A DNA stretch of 64,000 nt from Phoronis australis. Its lineage: Eukaryota > Phoronida > Phoronidae. The DNA lies in assembly GCA_002633005.1 (NCBI GenBank), contig NMRA01000669.1, positions 82,800-146,799 of the forward strand, given 5' to 3'. The translations under genes were made by a program, and so were the position numbers. Positions within the stretch are counted from its first letter, which is position 1; each line of letters opens with the position of its first letter. The notes under the pieces are model-generated. The model did not search any database, had not been told where the DNA came from, and was given only the letters and a program-made list of their open reading frames with translations. This document shows, piece by piece, positions 47,301 to 59,300 of the stretch.

Positions 47301-50300
47301 ATTAAGCGTCACTGTGGGTCCGAAAGTCACCATTAAATGTTCATTTGTAGTTCTTGCTCAGGAATTTCAAAACTGTTATGTACTTGTGGAATTGGGAAAA
47401 AATTCGATCAAAATTCACTTTCGAACCTCAACCGACAGGTACGCAAACCCTAAAATTCGAGGCCCTGCATCCCCACATGTGAGGCCAGGCGCGCCCATCT
47501 GCCGAAATTCTGGTTATTCTTGTGCCTTGCCCCCCCTAGCTCAAAATCCTGGATCCGCCCCTGGTCTGTTCATTATTTATAAAATTTGTTAATATGATTA
47601 GAAGGTGGCGAGTACGGCCGTCATCGTAGCGCCGCTTTTGTGTTTGGTCGAAACACGATTCCTTGAAATGTGCCGAATAAAGTGTGGCTCCCAAATGAAT
47701 CGCATGTTCCACAGTCCAAACTCTCGTGCGGCGCACAAACCGATGACATTTCTGTGCAACTTTCACGCATTTAGGAAATTTGAACATATAGACGTTCTCA
47801 GTGAAGTTGTTTTTATTACATCCCCCACAAACGCACCTTTTTGTGTTTGAAAAAGGCGGCTTTCTGAGGACTTTCATCACAACTCCTCAGTGTCGCCAAA
47901 TAAATCTTTGCTATCGCAGTGGTAAAAACAACGAAGGCGGAGACGGTCGTCCACCCATTATGTACAACCTCGATACTATAACAGAAAAGGTTTGTTTTAA
48001 TTTCTGGCTTGTTTCTTAGGAAGAGGTATACTAAAGGCTTTTAAATCCCTTAAGATGCATTAATAGAATTCTTTGTGGACACAGAGTCATGGTGGGAATA
48101 CTTCAATATACGAAGACTCACCTTTCTGGCCTATGCCATTTCAATAAGAACAAGTCATGATTTAAAATACTAAGTTGCTGCACGTAATTTGGACTCACTA
48201 GATTTTTTATTCGCCGCGAGACAGCTGTTGGTCAGGCAGTGTTGGCTTACGTGAAGAGTGACGAATCCACAGTCTTCAGAGATGTTTATCTACAGTTTTG
48301 TTTGGAGTTCATTGAATCAAAGCTTCTAACACATGGAGATGTCATTTGCCTTTCAAAACTAAAGCAAGATTTTGAAAGTGTTCTTCAGAAAGCTGGTGTG
48401 CATGAAGTTATTTGGACAGGCAATCACCAGTGTGCGGTGCTGTACCCTCTCTAATCGACCATAGTTGGCTCCTTGGCGGTGGAGCTTTGCAGTTAAAATG
48501 TATGGCAATGTCCACATCTGCATTGACAGTGCTAAACGATGAACGCTGCAAGTGCAAACAGAACATGTGTGATGGGAAACTTGAGTTTGTGCTGCAATGC
48601 TGGGTCAAACTGTACAGAAATGTGCAGCTGTGACAACTGTAGTAACATCAGCAACACTGACTGCATAACATTGGATAGTTCTTTGACAAGTCAACACTAA
48701 ATACACCTCCAACCCCGTTATTTCGTTTTTTTTGTATTAAAAAGTTAATTTTATTTGTTCATTAAGTCATAGAAAGTACATACTTTGATCATTGTCATGT
48801 ATTTGTCTCATACTGCTTGATAAACGCTGTCAGAATAATCTATTATTTTCATACAGTCTGTGTGCACATTCACAGCTACAGAGATCATTCAACTACATTG
48901 TTTTTGTACTATAACGCATTTCTGGTGTATTATGCAAACACCATTAGTCAATGTTTTAGTCATTGAGGCACAAATTCTGCCCAGTCTCAAGTGTTTTGTG
49001 TTATTTTTGTTGCCAGACAATGCCAGAATAACTTCCTAGTAACATTCAGACTTAGTTTGCATTTTTGCCACTAGGTGTCTCTTTACATTTTTTAAATTTC
49101 ACTGTTTACAATTAATCTACAATAGTAAAACATGTAATGTGAGTGTAATATTGTTCAATACAATGGCACTGATGGGACCATATTACTTGTTTTACAAAAA
49201 ANNNNNNNNNNNNNNNNNNNNNNNNNNNNNNNNNNNNNNNNNNNNNNNNNNNNNNNNNNNNNNNNNNNNNNNNNNNNNNNNNNNNNNNNNNNNNNNNNNN
49301 NNNNNNNNNNNNNNNNNNNNNNNNNNNNNNNNNNNNNNNNNNNNNNNNNNNNNNNNNNNNNNNNNNNNNNNNNNNNNNNNNNNNNNNNNNNNNNNNNNNN
49401 NNNNNNNNNNNNNNNNNNNNNNNNNNNNNNNNNNNNNNNNNNNNNNNNNNNNNNNNNNNNNNNNNNNNNNNNNNNNNNNNNNNNNNNNNNNNNNNNNNNN
49501 NNNNNNNNNNNNNNNNNNNNNNNNNNNNNNNNNNNNNNNNNNNNNNNNNNNNNNNNNNNNNNNNNNNNNNNNNNNNNNNATCGCTTGGTCCACGATGACG
49601 TCCCACACTCTCGTTCGGCGCACGAAGTCATGCCACTTCTGCGCAACTTTGGTGTCCTTCGGAACACCGAGACGTTTTCCGCCTTGCTGCTGTTGCTGCA
49701 GCCTCCGGAAACACATCTTTTGATCCCTCTACGAACCTTCTCGACGCTAAATGTACTTTGCATTCTCTTCACTCTATAGACTTTGTCTATGATCCGAACG
49801 GTATGCCGAACGACCTGGGTTCAACCCATGACGTTGTACATAATTATTATTTTTTTCAATTTTTGCGTGTATCTTTATGAGCTGTGCACTAAAGGCACTG
49901 AAATCAAGTAAGATATAATAATAAAATTTATTTTGAGGTACTAGAGTCATGTTGTGTACACTTTAATGTAAAAACATTCACACAATCGCGGTACATATAA
50001 TACATGTATACATTCCAAGCACATTTTCCGTCTGCAGTTGGTCATACCCATGAGTAATTTGCTTCCGAAACCATGGGAAACGCCCTTGCCGACTTTCGAT
50101 CCTGTGACTGCAACTCCTTTCCCATTTAAGCTAAATTCACGCTCAAGGTTATAAATCGGGGTATGGAATAGTTGCGGCTCTGGCCAGGAATATTTACCGC
50201 AGTGATTAACATAACCGTGAACATAGTTAAATAGTATGACATTCGCTGAGTCACTACAGGGCACAATAGGACGATGGTCAGGAACGTAGTAATCAAATAA

Positions 50301-53300
50301 ATCAAAACCAATCTCCCGGCCACAGGTGCTTTTGATGTGGCAATCCTTGTGTACAGTGTCTATGTCAGGTTGAAACCAATGAATTTAAATTAACAAAATG
50401 ACCAGTATTCCATCCTTAAATTCAACTCGTCATTAAGTGTCTAGACGTGGGGTTCATTCGTTTATTTTGCAGTCAACCGTTTTCGTTTCGTCTTTCATAA
50501 TTTCAAGATTTGCAGTCCAGCCTACTGGTTTTGAACTCCGGGCAACAGCTTTTGAAGTCCGGCCAATTGTTGATTCCCCCCTTGTGTAACAAGTTCATTC
50601 AAGAATAGCGTTTTTATAACTGTCAAAACTTCGTCACGGTACATTTGAAATAAAACTTAATCGCCTTCTTGTAGACAAAGTATTGAATTGGGTTGTTTCA
50701 CCGACGATACGTTTTTCAAGTATAGCTGCACCGACAAAAACGCTGATAATTTTTTACGGAGCGTCAGTTTAACACGCTAAGATATGTACATTGTATGATC
50801 AGACTCCCCGTTTTAAAGTAAGTTAACACGATATTCAACTACCTATGAAGCCCCGTTGAAATATTTGCATATGATTTTATAATTTATTTACAGAAAGAAT
50901 TAAAATAACGACAAATCTGAAACCGCACAACAGTTTGATCAATTGAGAATTGTTCTATAGGCTGTTGTCAATGTAATCTGCATGCGTGCACACGATTACG
51001 TTTTGAAAGCGTAGGGAAATTTTCTAGGAGGGGATATAAATACACAGCAAATTACGAAATAATGGCTTGCTCAACAACGACAAATCGGTCAGAGTATCAG
51101 CACCATTGTTACGACGGGGCGTTAATCACTTGACTGTCTCAAACGCACATTATGAGTTGCTACTCAGTGAATAACTGCTGTAATTAGCATAGGGTCTCGA
51201 TCCATTTGAACTTTTCAGTTAAGGTGAAAATTAAAAGGAATTAGGTTTATGATTGTTGGTCATCTTTTCGTGGAAGGACATCTTTTCGTGGAAAAGAGAG
51301 AGAATCAAACGCACAGATGCATTATACCGGCTACTCCACGATGTCAACGTTCGATACGATAAGCAATCAAGCGTACGTATGTGTCGAGCAAGGGTCGCAG
51401 TAATGTGAAATTTGAAGATTCATGAATATTTATTGCATTGTTGTACTTGTGACACCTTAGGTCAATGACCCAAGTACAATATGCACGCAGTTACTCATTA
51501 TTCCACCAACGCAATACCGCCAACCGGTGCTAGCATACACGTAGACAATCAAGGGTGATGTGCTTTAAATACTTGTTTTTAAGGTGACTGTAACCTGCCT
51601 TCCATCGAAACTACCGGTTGACCACTTACCGCTATGAAACTGATCCCAACTTGTCCCTGTCTCAGGTGAAAACTGGTTTCTGGGTTTGAGGAAAACGACC
51701 ATCGCCCTGCTCTTATTCAACGCGCACTTTTGTTAATCTACGCGTAGTTTTCCTAATCAATGCGCACTTTTAATCAGTTCACATAGTCCAGTCACCCCCT
51801 ATTTTTAGCGCGCCAGGCCGATTTTGGCAACTGAACAAAGGACTGCTGGAAAAAAGTTTGATTACGGGAGTAGTTGTTCGAGTTGTAAGGAATTAATGAC
51901 ATCGACGGCCTCCTAAGGTGTCCCTCTGTGCACAAAAGGTACTTATAGCAACGTAACTTTGATGTTTTAATCAGTGTGGGCATAATTCGCCAAAACGCTT
52001 CCGGCTTCCTTTGCACCCAAAATCACACATTGATTTACAAAAATGGTTCCAAATGTTCCCATTTTTGTGAAAAGTTTCACATACTTGAGGTTTTACAGGC
52101 TAAACGATTTCAGGGTTGTAATAGTCACTGACGAAATTTAAAGTGGCGTAACACACAAATTTCGGCCTTTACATTTAGATTTAAAAATAAATTGTTTTCC
52201 CAAAAGTAATAACAGGTCAAGCAGCAATTCTAATTCGTTGCCTATAGCAAAGGTTACTGTTCTGTAGGAGAGCTTCTGTCTTCATGCCTAGTGGCCTATT
52301 TATGTTTTTCATTCTGAACATTACACCGCCGATTGAAAAGACACCTACCACGTGTATTCTCCCATCCTGTTTCCATGGACCACAGCTTGCGCCGCCTCAG
52401 CCTCAGAGGTTTGACGTAATTCTTACCCGTAATCAAAATCGCGAACGCTGTCAATGCATTGTGTGCATAGGAGAGAGATGAATACGCTACGTTTAGGCTT
52501 TGACAGAGCGGTCAAAGCCTGAAGGCAACATAAACGTCCACATTTCACTCCCTTTTGGCAACATGGATATTTTGGACGTCCACGTAAGTTAACAGTGCCG
52601 TTAACAGCATTCTAATGATGTACAGTTAATCAGGGATTATAGAGTAATGCAATAAAAAATAAAGACATCTCTTGACGCACATTTCGACGGTACTTCTGGG
52701 TCGTTTTCCATCTGCATGCGGGCACGAATTGGGCATTACGAACGCATGGGATTTTACAAAGCCCTGGGATGTGGTAGCCAGCTTAGAATAAAATATTAAA
52801 TTGGATTCCTTCCCATGACCGACCGTGAACTATCTGCACGACTCAAAATGTTTTATTGGCATCATCATAAAAGACGCGGAAATTACTCTGCAACAACATT
52901 GCAATTGGCATTATTAGTGAACTAACATGATTGTCTTGAACGCAATGCGAGACTTGTTTTTCTAAATATAAAGTCCAATACGGCAACTCCTTATATAACT
53001 TATTTGGGTTAGAATTTTAACTCTACGTCTAGATGCAATGTATTCAACAAATTATCATAGCGTTCGTGAAGAAATAACTTTGAACACAGTCTAAGTAAAC
53101 AATAACAATATTAAATTACTATTATTGTAAATTTTCTCTTTTACTCACACTACATCTCTCCCCGTCTTTAGCTTTGAAACTTATACCGTGAACCCCACTC
53201 TCTTGATTCTCCATTACGGACACGTCGACGTCTAGGATTAAATGACCTCTGAACAAGTATAAATAAGAATATAAACACTAACGGCCAGAGGGCTTCGCGA

Positions 53301-56300
53301 GTCTGGGTCAACAAAGCCGGGACTGGGCCCATTTATATAAAGATATAGCTAAAGCTTCACAGCGTAAACTGTCACGCCAGGCTTTAGTTTCCGGTTCAAA
53401 CAGAACCGGACCGTTTCCGCCCGAGACGGACACTTCCACTAGAAGAAAAATGCTGTACGTGTCGCTCAGATGGGTGTCTTTTTCCGAGACCAGTTTTTCT
53501 CAAAAAGTTCCTTTTCAGATAAAATTCCCTGCGAACGTGTGCTTTTTCTGTTTTGGATTACCTAGAAATGGATTTTGTTTGCGAGAGGCCAAAGTTATCT
53601 CAAACCTTATTTAGTAGCCTCCATTCTAACTCGTATATCAAAATATAAGCTTTGTCAACTGGCAAAAGTACATATTTTCTGAAAGAAAAAAGATCAAGGA
53701 ATATAAAATATGTTTTATATTTACGTACCATTGTTATTATTGCGTTACCACCTATTTCAATCAAAATTTCATTTTTAAGAGAGGTACATTCATAGCGAAA
53801 TAACCTCTCAGTCCATTTCAATGAAACCTTTTTTAAATTAAAACTTCACCACTTACCTAAAAAATTATGTTAGGAATTTTCAGCTAGTCTTTTAGCTTGG
53901 TTTGTATCACAGATCAACTCGCAAAGCGTAAGGTATTTTCGTCTTTGTTGCTATACAAAAACTAGGCATTCATGTCGAAAATCCTAGTAGCGTTTTTGAG
54001 ACTCATGTATAAAGTATTCAGGTTGGAAAGTTTCAGCGAAATCCACTGAGCCGTTTTTCGAGAACTCGTGTTCCTAAGTTCAGATTAAGTCGATTTGCCA
54101 AAGCCGAGAAAAAGCCGATTAAAGTGGGACGAGTGAAAATCTCAATATCTTCGGTTAATTAAGTTCGGTGAAAACTTGTTTTCGGTAAATATAACCTATA
54201 CATGCCTTAACCATGTTAGCTATTTCAACATTCACTCGCAATGTCAACTGAATTTGCAGTGCGTAATCAACTCAATTATTGCTAAAAGGTCAAATTTTGC
54301 CGTCCCCAGCCAAGAGGTGGGATCAACTGTTGACCTACATAAAAGTAGGTCAACAGTTCATTGTTGGTACACACCACGCGCCGGGAGACTAATACGAAAC
54401 CTAATAATAAATAGTGGTTAAAGTACGTCGTTAGCACTAGATCGAAACAGCGAAATGTCAAACTACCTATCGAATTCAGGAATTTGGGAGAGGATTTATC
54501 TCTTTTCACAATTTGCTGTATTCGTGTTCACGGATCGAGTCTCAGTGGCGTCGGGCGACTCGGAGCATTTGTTCTCAACGGTCGTATGCATGTATAGACG
54601 TACAACGCCCTCAGGATCAAAACCGCGTTTTGTCTTTGTTTTCCCCTGCACCGTTCTATTATATGTACATCTCGTTGACTCAGTATTGTGGCGACTTGGT
54701 GAATGAAAGGATTGAGGGTACATACAAAGCTGCTCTGTACCTGGACGGAGATTCGATTTGAGTGACATCCCTGTAACCTTTGACTTCGGATAAGTAGTAA
54801 ACAAATATTCACACGGTTGTGCGGTTCCAAGGTGATTCTGCTGATTTTTTCTAGCAACACGGCATGCATTACTTGAAGTTCCCGAGATGGATATAAGGTA
54901 TTTTGCTAAACAATAAGTGAAATATTGTAAAAATGGCCAATTTTTGTGAATAAGGCTTGGGATATTCTTGAATTCACATGTTTAGTTCATATTTCAACTA
55001 CAGTACAAAAATATACACAACGGTTTTGAACTTTATCTATATTTTGAAAGTTCACTAAGATGCACGCGTTTTTTTACTGTTTTGACGCCTCTTCTTGTTG
55101 AGTTGAAATGACGGCAGTCTAAGAATATGTACGAAATGGTTAAGTTTGTGGAATTAATTCCCACAGAATCGTTCTGTTTCTTATATAAAACAATGCTCTG
55201 CAATTCTTCTCAACTCCCAAAAAGTTTGGAGCAAATTTGAAAATCCATGCAGTTTCTATGAAACCAGAAACCGTGACAACGCTTTTGGTCAACACAACTG
55301 TGGCAGAGAAGGGCCACCCATGAAGAAGCGCAGGGTTCATTTGGGAGCAGCAAGAAGTTATGTTTTGTTGAATCGCGATGTTATCGACTATAAGGTCGTG
55401 TACTAGCAGAACTAGAATTGCTTTATCACGAAAACACGGCTTAGGGTCACTTTAAGTCACTTCCTTTTTTCTGCTTGTGTGTCTTCCAGTTTCCGTGTGT
55501 TCGGTGAAAAATCAGCGTTACAGCTTCGTGCTAAAATCCCAATCTACCGCAATATTCCAAAAAAGTGAGCATTTGTTTCTCACATGAGAGTTTGCTTCGT
55601 CTCCAGCTACTATAAATTCTGAAAAATTGAACTTGCATGGCCCCCTTCCGAATCCCTCCGAATTATGTAAGCTGCATCTGCAACAATTTACAAAATACTA
55701 CAAACTGATAGAAATCTGAGAATGGTTGAGTTGTACATTTCCTTACAGTATGTGTTTTCCGTATTAACTTCCTACCAGATACTACATTGTCCCAGTTACC
55801 ACTATTGCCCAACCGTACCGAATCAACAACGTAATTTCCTCAATCCAACAACAACATTTCATCGGAGTTTGCTTGAGCAGTAATATGAATGCTACACAGG
55901 TGCTATAATTGCGAATAATGGCCAACAAACTAAGCAGAGCAAATAGCGAGGTCTACAGCAATAAAACACTTTATGTCAATTCGCTTCATTTGACATGTGG
56001 CACTGGCAAGGAACGAGTTGACTCGAACGCGGCGTAACTCTTATGTGTAAATAGAAATTGACAGCGAACCAGTTGACACCGCGACGTCAACTTTATAATA
56101 AGCAGTTATAGACGCGACTGCGCGATCCACCATATAAAAAGCGGAAATCTGATTTCGGAGTTTAAACGCCGAATGGCAAATTATTGTACAAAATGTTCTC
56201 GACTTCATGTCCGAGCTTTAGCTCACTTAATGATGTTACCTTTAAAATGGCAACATGTACAAATGAGAATTGTCTACAGACTGTTACTAACACTGAATAT

Positions 56301-59300
56301 CACAAACAGTGGCTAGAAATTCTGATTGATGCTGGTTTTGTGATGAAAAATTTGGAGGATATTTTTAATTTGTTTTTGAATGTTTTTAGGCAAAATTTTT
56401 TGGGGAAAGTACAGGGTGTCCACGAATTTAAGATACAGACTAAAATGCTTCTAACTTTTTTGTTTTTTAAAATTTTGACTTTTTGTGTAAGATTTAAGGG
56501 GCTGACATGTTAAGAAATCCAGCCACCCATCAAGAATGTCATTCACCAAACAAAAGAAAATTTTCTGCATGGTTGAAAAAACTGAGAAAAACTCCTTCAA
56601 ATATGCAATCGCTCTGTTTCGCCAAAAAACACGATCATAACGAATACCACACAGAAATACAGATCTATCGCTTGGTAAAGAAGTTTGAGATTGCAGGGAC
56701 AATAAATGATATGAGGGAGAAGTCTCGTAGCAGAGTTGGCAGAAAACTCACTGTAAGATCTCCATAAAACATTGCTAGAGTACAAGAGTCACTGGCACGT
56801 AGTCCCAAGAAATCTCTAAGTTAAACTAGGAACGCTACCTGGAGGTTCACCTCAAGTTTTGGGAAGAATTAGGTGTCGGAAAAGGAGAAGAGGTGCAAGC
56901 AGGGAGGAGAGGAATATATAGTAGTTCCAGCAGGATGAGGTCACCCCTCACACAGCCACTGTGGACTATTTGGACAGCAAGTTCCCCTAATTATCATCTA
57001 ATCAGCTGTAGATGCAACCCAGAATGTGCGCCTACTCCCGAGTCCCCCGTCTGATCTGAACCCCCAGATTTTTACTTTTGGGGATATCTGAAGGGCAAGG
57101 TAAACAAGGACAACTTCAGGACCAGTCCAGATCTCAAGGAAGCAATCACCTGAGAAATCTACATGTACATGTAAGCTGCATCAAAGGAGGAGTGCTGCAA
57201 GGTCATGCATCACTTTGCTCGGAGAATCCAAGTGTGCCTTCTGCAGAACGACTCCCATCTAGAACATATTATCTAAATGATGATTATTCTGTAACCAAAG
57301 GAGCAGGAGAAATGTGCAAATACTAATTTGGATGCTTTCACTGTTATGGTTGGATTTAGTGGGTGCAGCTTTAAACTGGATGTTTTATTACTTTAGCTAA
57401 AAGACATATTTTTTGCATCGAATACTGAACCTCTTACAATCAATCGCAATTTTTGAAGTTGAAATAACTTATTATTTCAAAAAGCTAAAAGTATACTTTC
57501 ACGAAAAACTAAGGAAACTAAGAATATTTTGAAAATGAAAGAAAGAATTTTCATAACAATTCTCTGGAATTTTAATTAGCTAATGTATGCACTTTGCGTG
57601 TCTGTAGTGTGTGAATGTCCGTCAGCCCATTGTCATTTGTAGCAGATATCTAGATATTACCAAGTGTAACTTTTTGCGGCATTATGAATTAATAAAAAAT
57701 CCATCGTCTTGTAGACATGTGACGTAATGCATAAGCATATCGATATGTAACCTTCGAGCTGCAGTTCACCCTTGCTTTGTTGTCAACTTTGATTTTTTAG
57801 TGGAAGCGCTTTGGAGTTCAAAAAAATTACCACGCTTACCCATCTCGAATTAATATCGAATGAGCTGGCAACTTTTTAATGTTTATTACGAAACATACAA
57901 TGTACAATATAATAAGAGTTAGGCCCAGAAAGTGCTAGAAAACGTTCTACCGGCAACTCAAGCGGTAAACTGTAAAAGGCCTAAGACGATAGAACACCAC
58001 TAGAGTGTGTCTAAGTTTGCATAACTGACCGTGTTTCTCTTGAGGCTACAAGACCGAGCTTCAGTTACGCAACCTTTGCCTAGATCATATTGTGCAGGAG
58101 CTTTAGTGTATCAAGTTACATCACCACCCAAGACGTTTAGTATCCCGCTGAATGTTCGGTCTTGGCGGCCACAGAGGTTTCTACGTAATAAACAGTGTTA
58201 ATCGTTTCAAGGGAAAAGTTGGCACTGGTTGACCATAAAATCTTCCACAAATTCCGTTTATTAGCATCATACCTTCGGTCTTCGGTTGTATCGTGAGCCT
58301 ACGTGTACTTTTACAAAACGTTCAACTTTACCGGCCAGTTTTCATAAAAAGTTCCCGAAAGGAACACTGTTGGCGCGGTTAGGTTTACGTGCCATGGTCA
58401 CTTACAGAAGTCCCGAATTTGAGAAGCAGTTTGATGCCCGTTATTCACTGAAGAAAACTGGGGCCCCTGTAAGTGACTTTTGCAGTTCTACGCACAGATG
58501 CCTTCCTGGTGATCCTAAGTTCCATTTTATACCCACACTACCAATTTAAAGTAAATATTTGCTGCTCAACTACAATAGCAGTGCCATTTAACAGCTAGCT
58601 GGGCCTGTGGTAATTACGAAATGTTACACATAAACTCAGTTGGTCAAATTTATGTCCCTACTTTCCAAGTTGGGGGGCGTCAAAACACAACTGACTTAGT
58701 ATGCCAGCGCATAGTGGTGAGAGTTGCCTTTTCAGCATTATTTTACGGTGAGTGAAAAGAAAAAAGGTTCTGCATTCCATGCACGTTTGCTTACGACCCC
58801 CTTGAGTCAGAACAATCATTCTACTGTTACGCGGGGTGGGGTGTAGACGCGTGACATCTATTGGTGAAAAAAAGAAGTTGTCAACTCTTGGAAGCGGTCG
58901 AGGCAATCTCGAATGCATCGCCTGCGTTATCCTATACACGTGTCCAGTCTTCTTATGTCGAGTGGTAACGACTTAAATTTTAAATATGGTATTTTTAACT
59001 GTGTGAGCGAACGGCAGGGACAACTACACGAATGGCCAAAAATGTCACAGGATAAGCCTGGAAAGGATAAACAAACTAAATTGCTGTATTGAAAGTGGTT
59101 CACTGCCAATCAAACAGCATGTCTCCTTATTTGGTATGGCAAGACATAGACGTAGCACATTTCCCGTATGGAAAATGTGACCCTTGACCTCAGGAGGCTT
59201 CAAGCAACTGACTATGCGCACATTTATCGTAAGTTGGACGGAGATTAGAAGCTCTGTGGTAACCACGGGGTTTTTCCGTTGAGAGTATTTCAAAAATCAT

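Noticed and set aside
49112-49772. Long frames of 164-205 codons on both strands
   Set aside because: They consist mainly of N-run positions. Only the THAP fragment past 49580 is real sequence.
54455-54869. Overlapping frames of 82-113 codons
   Set aside because: Four frames on both strands share the same bases. Nothing favours one of them.
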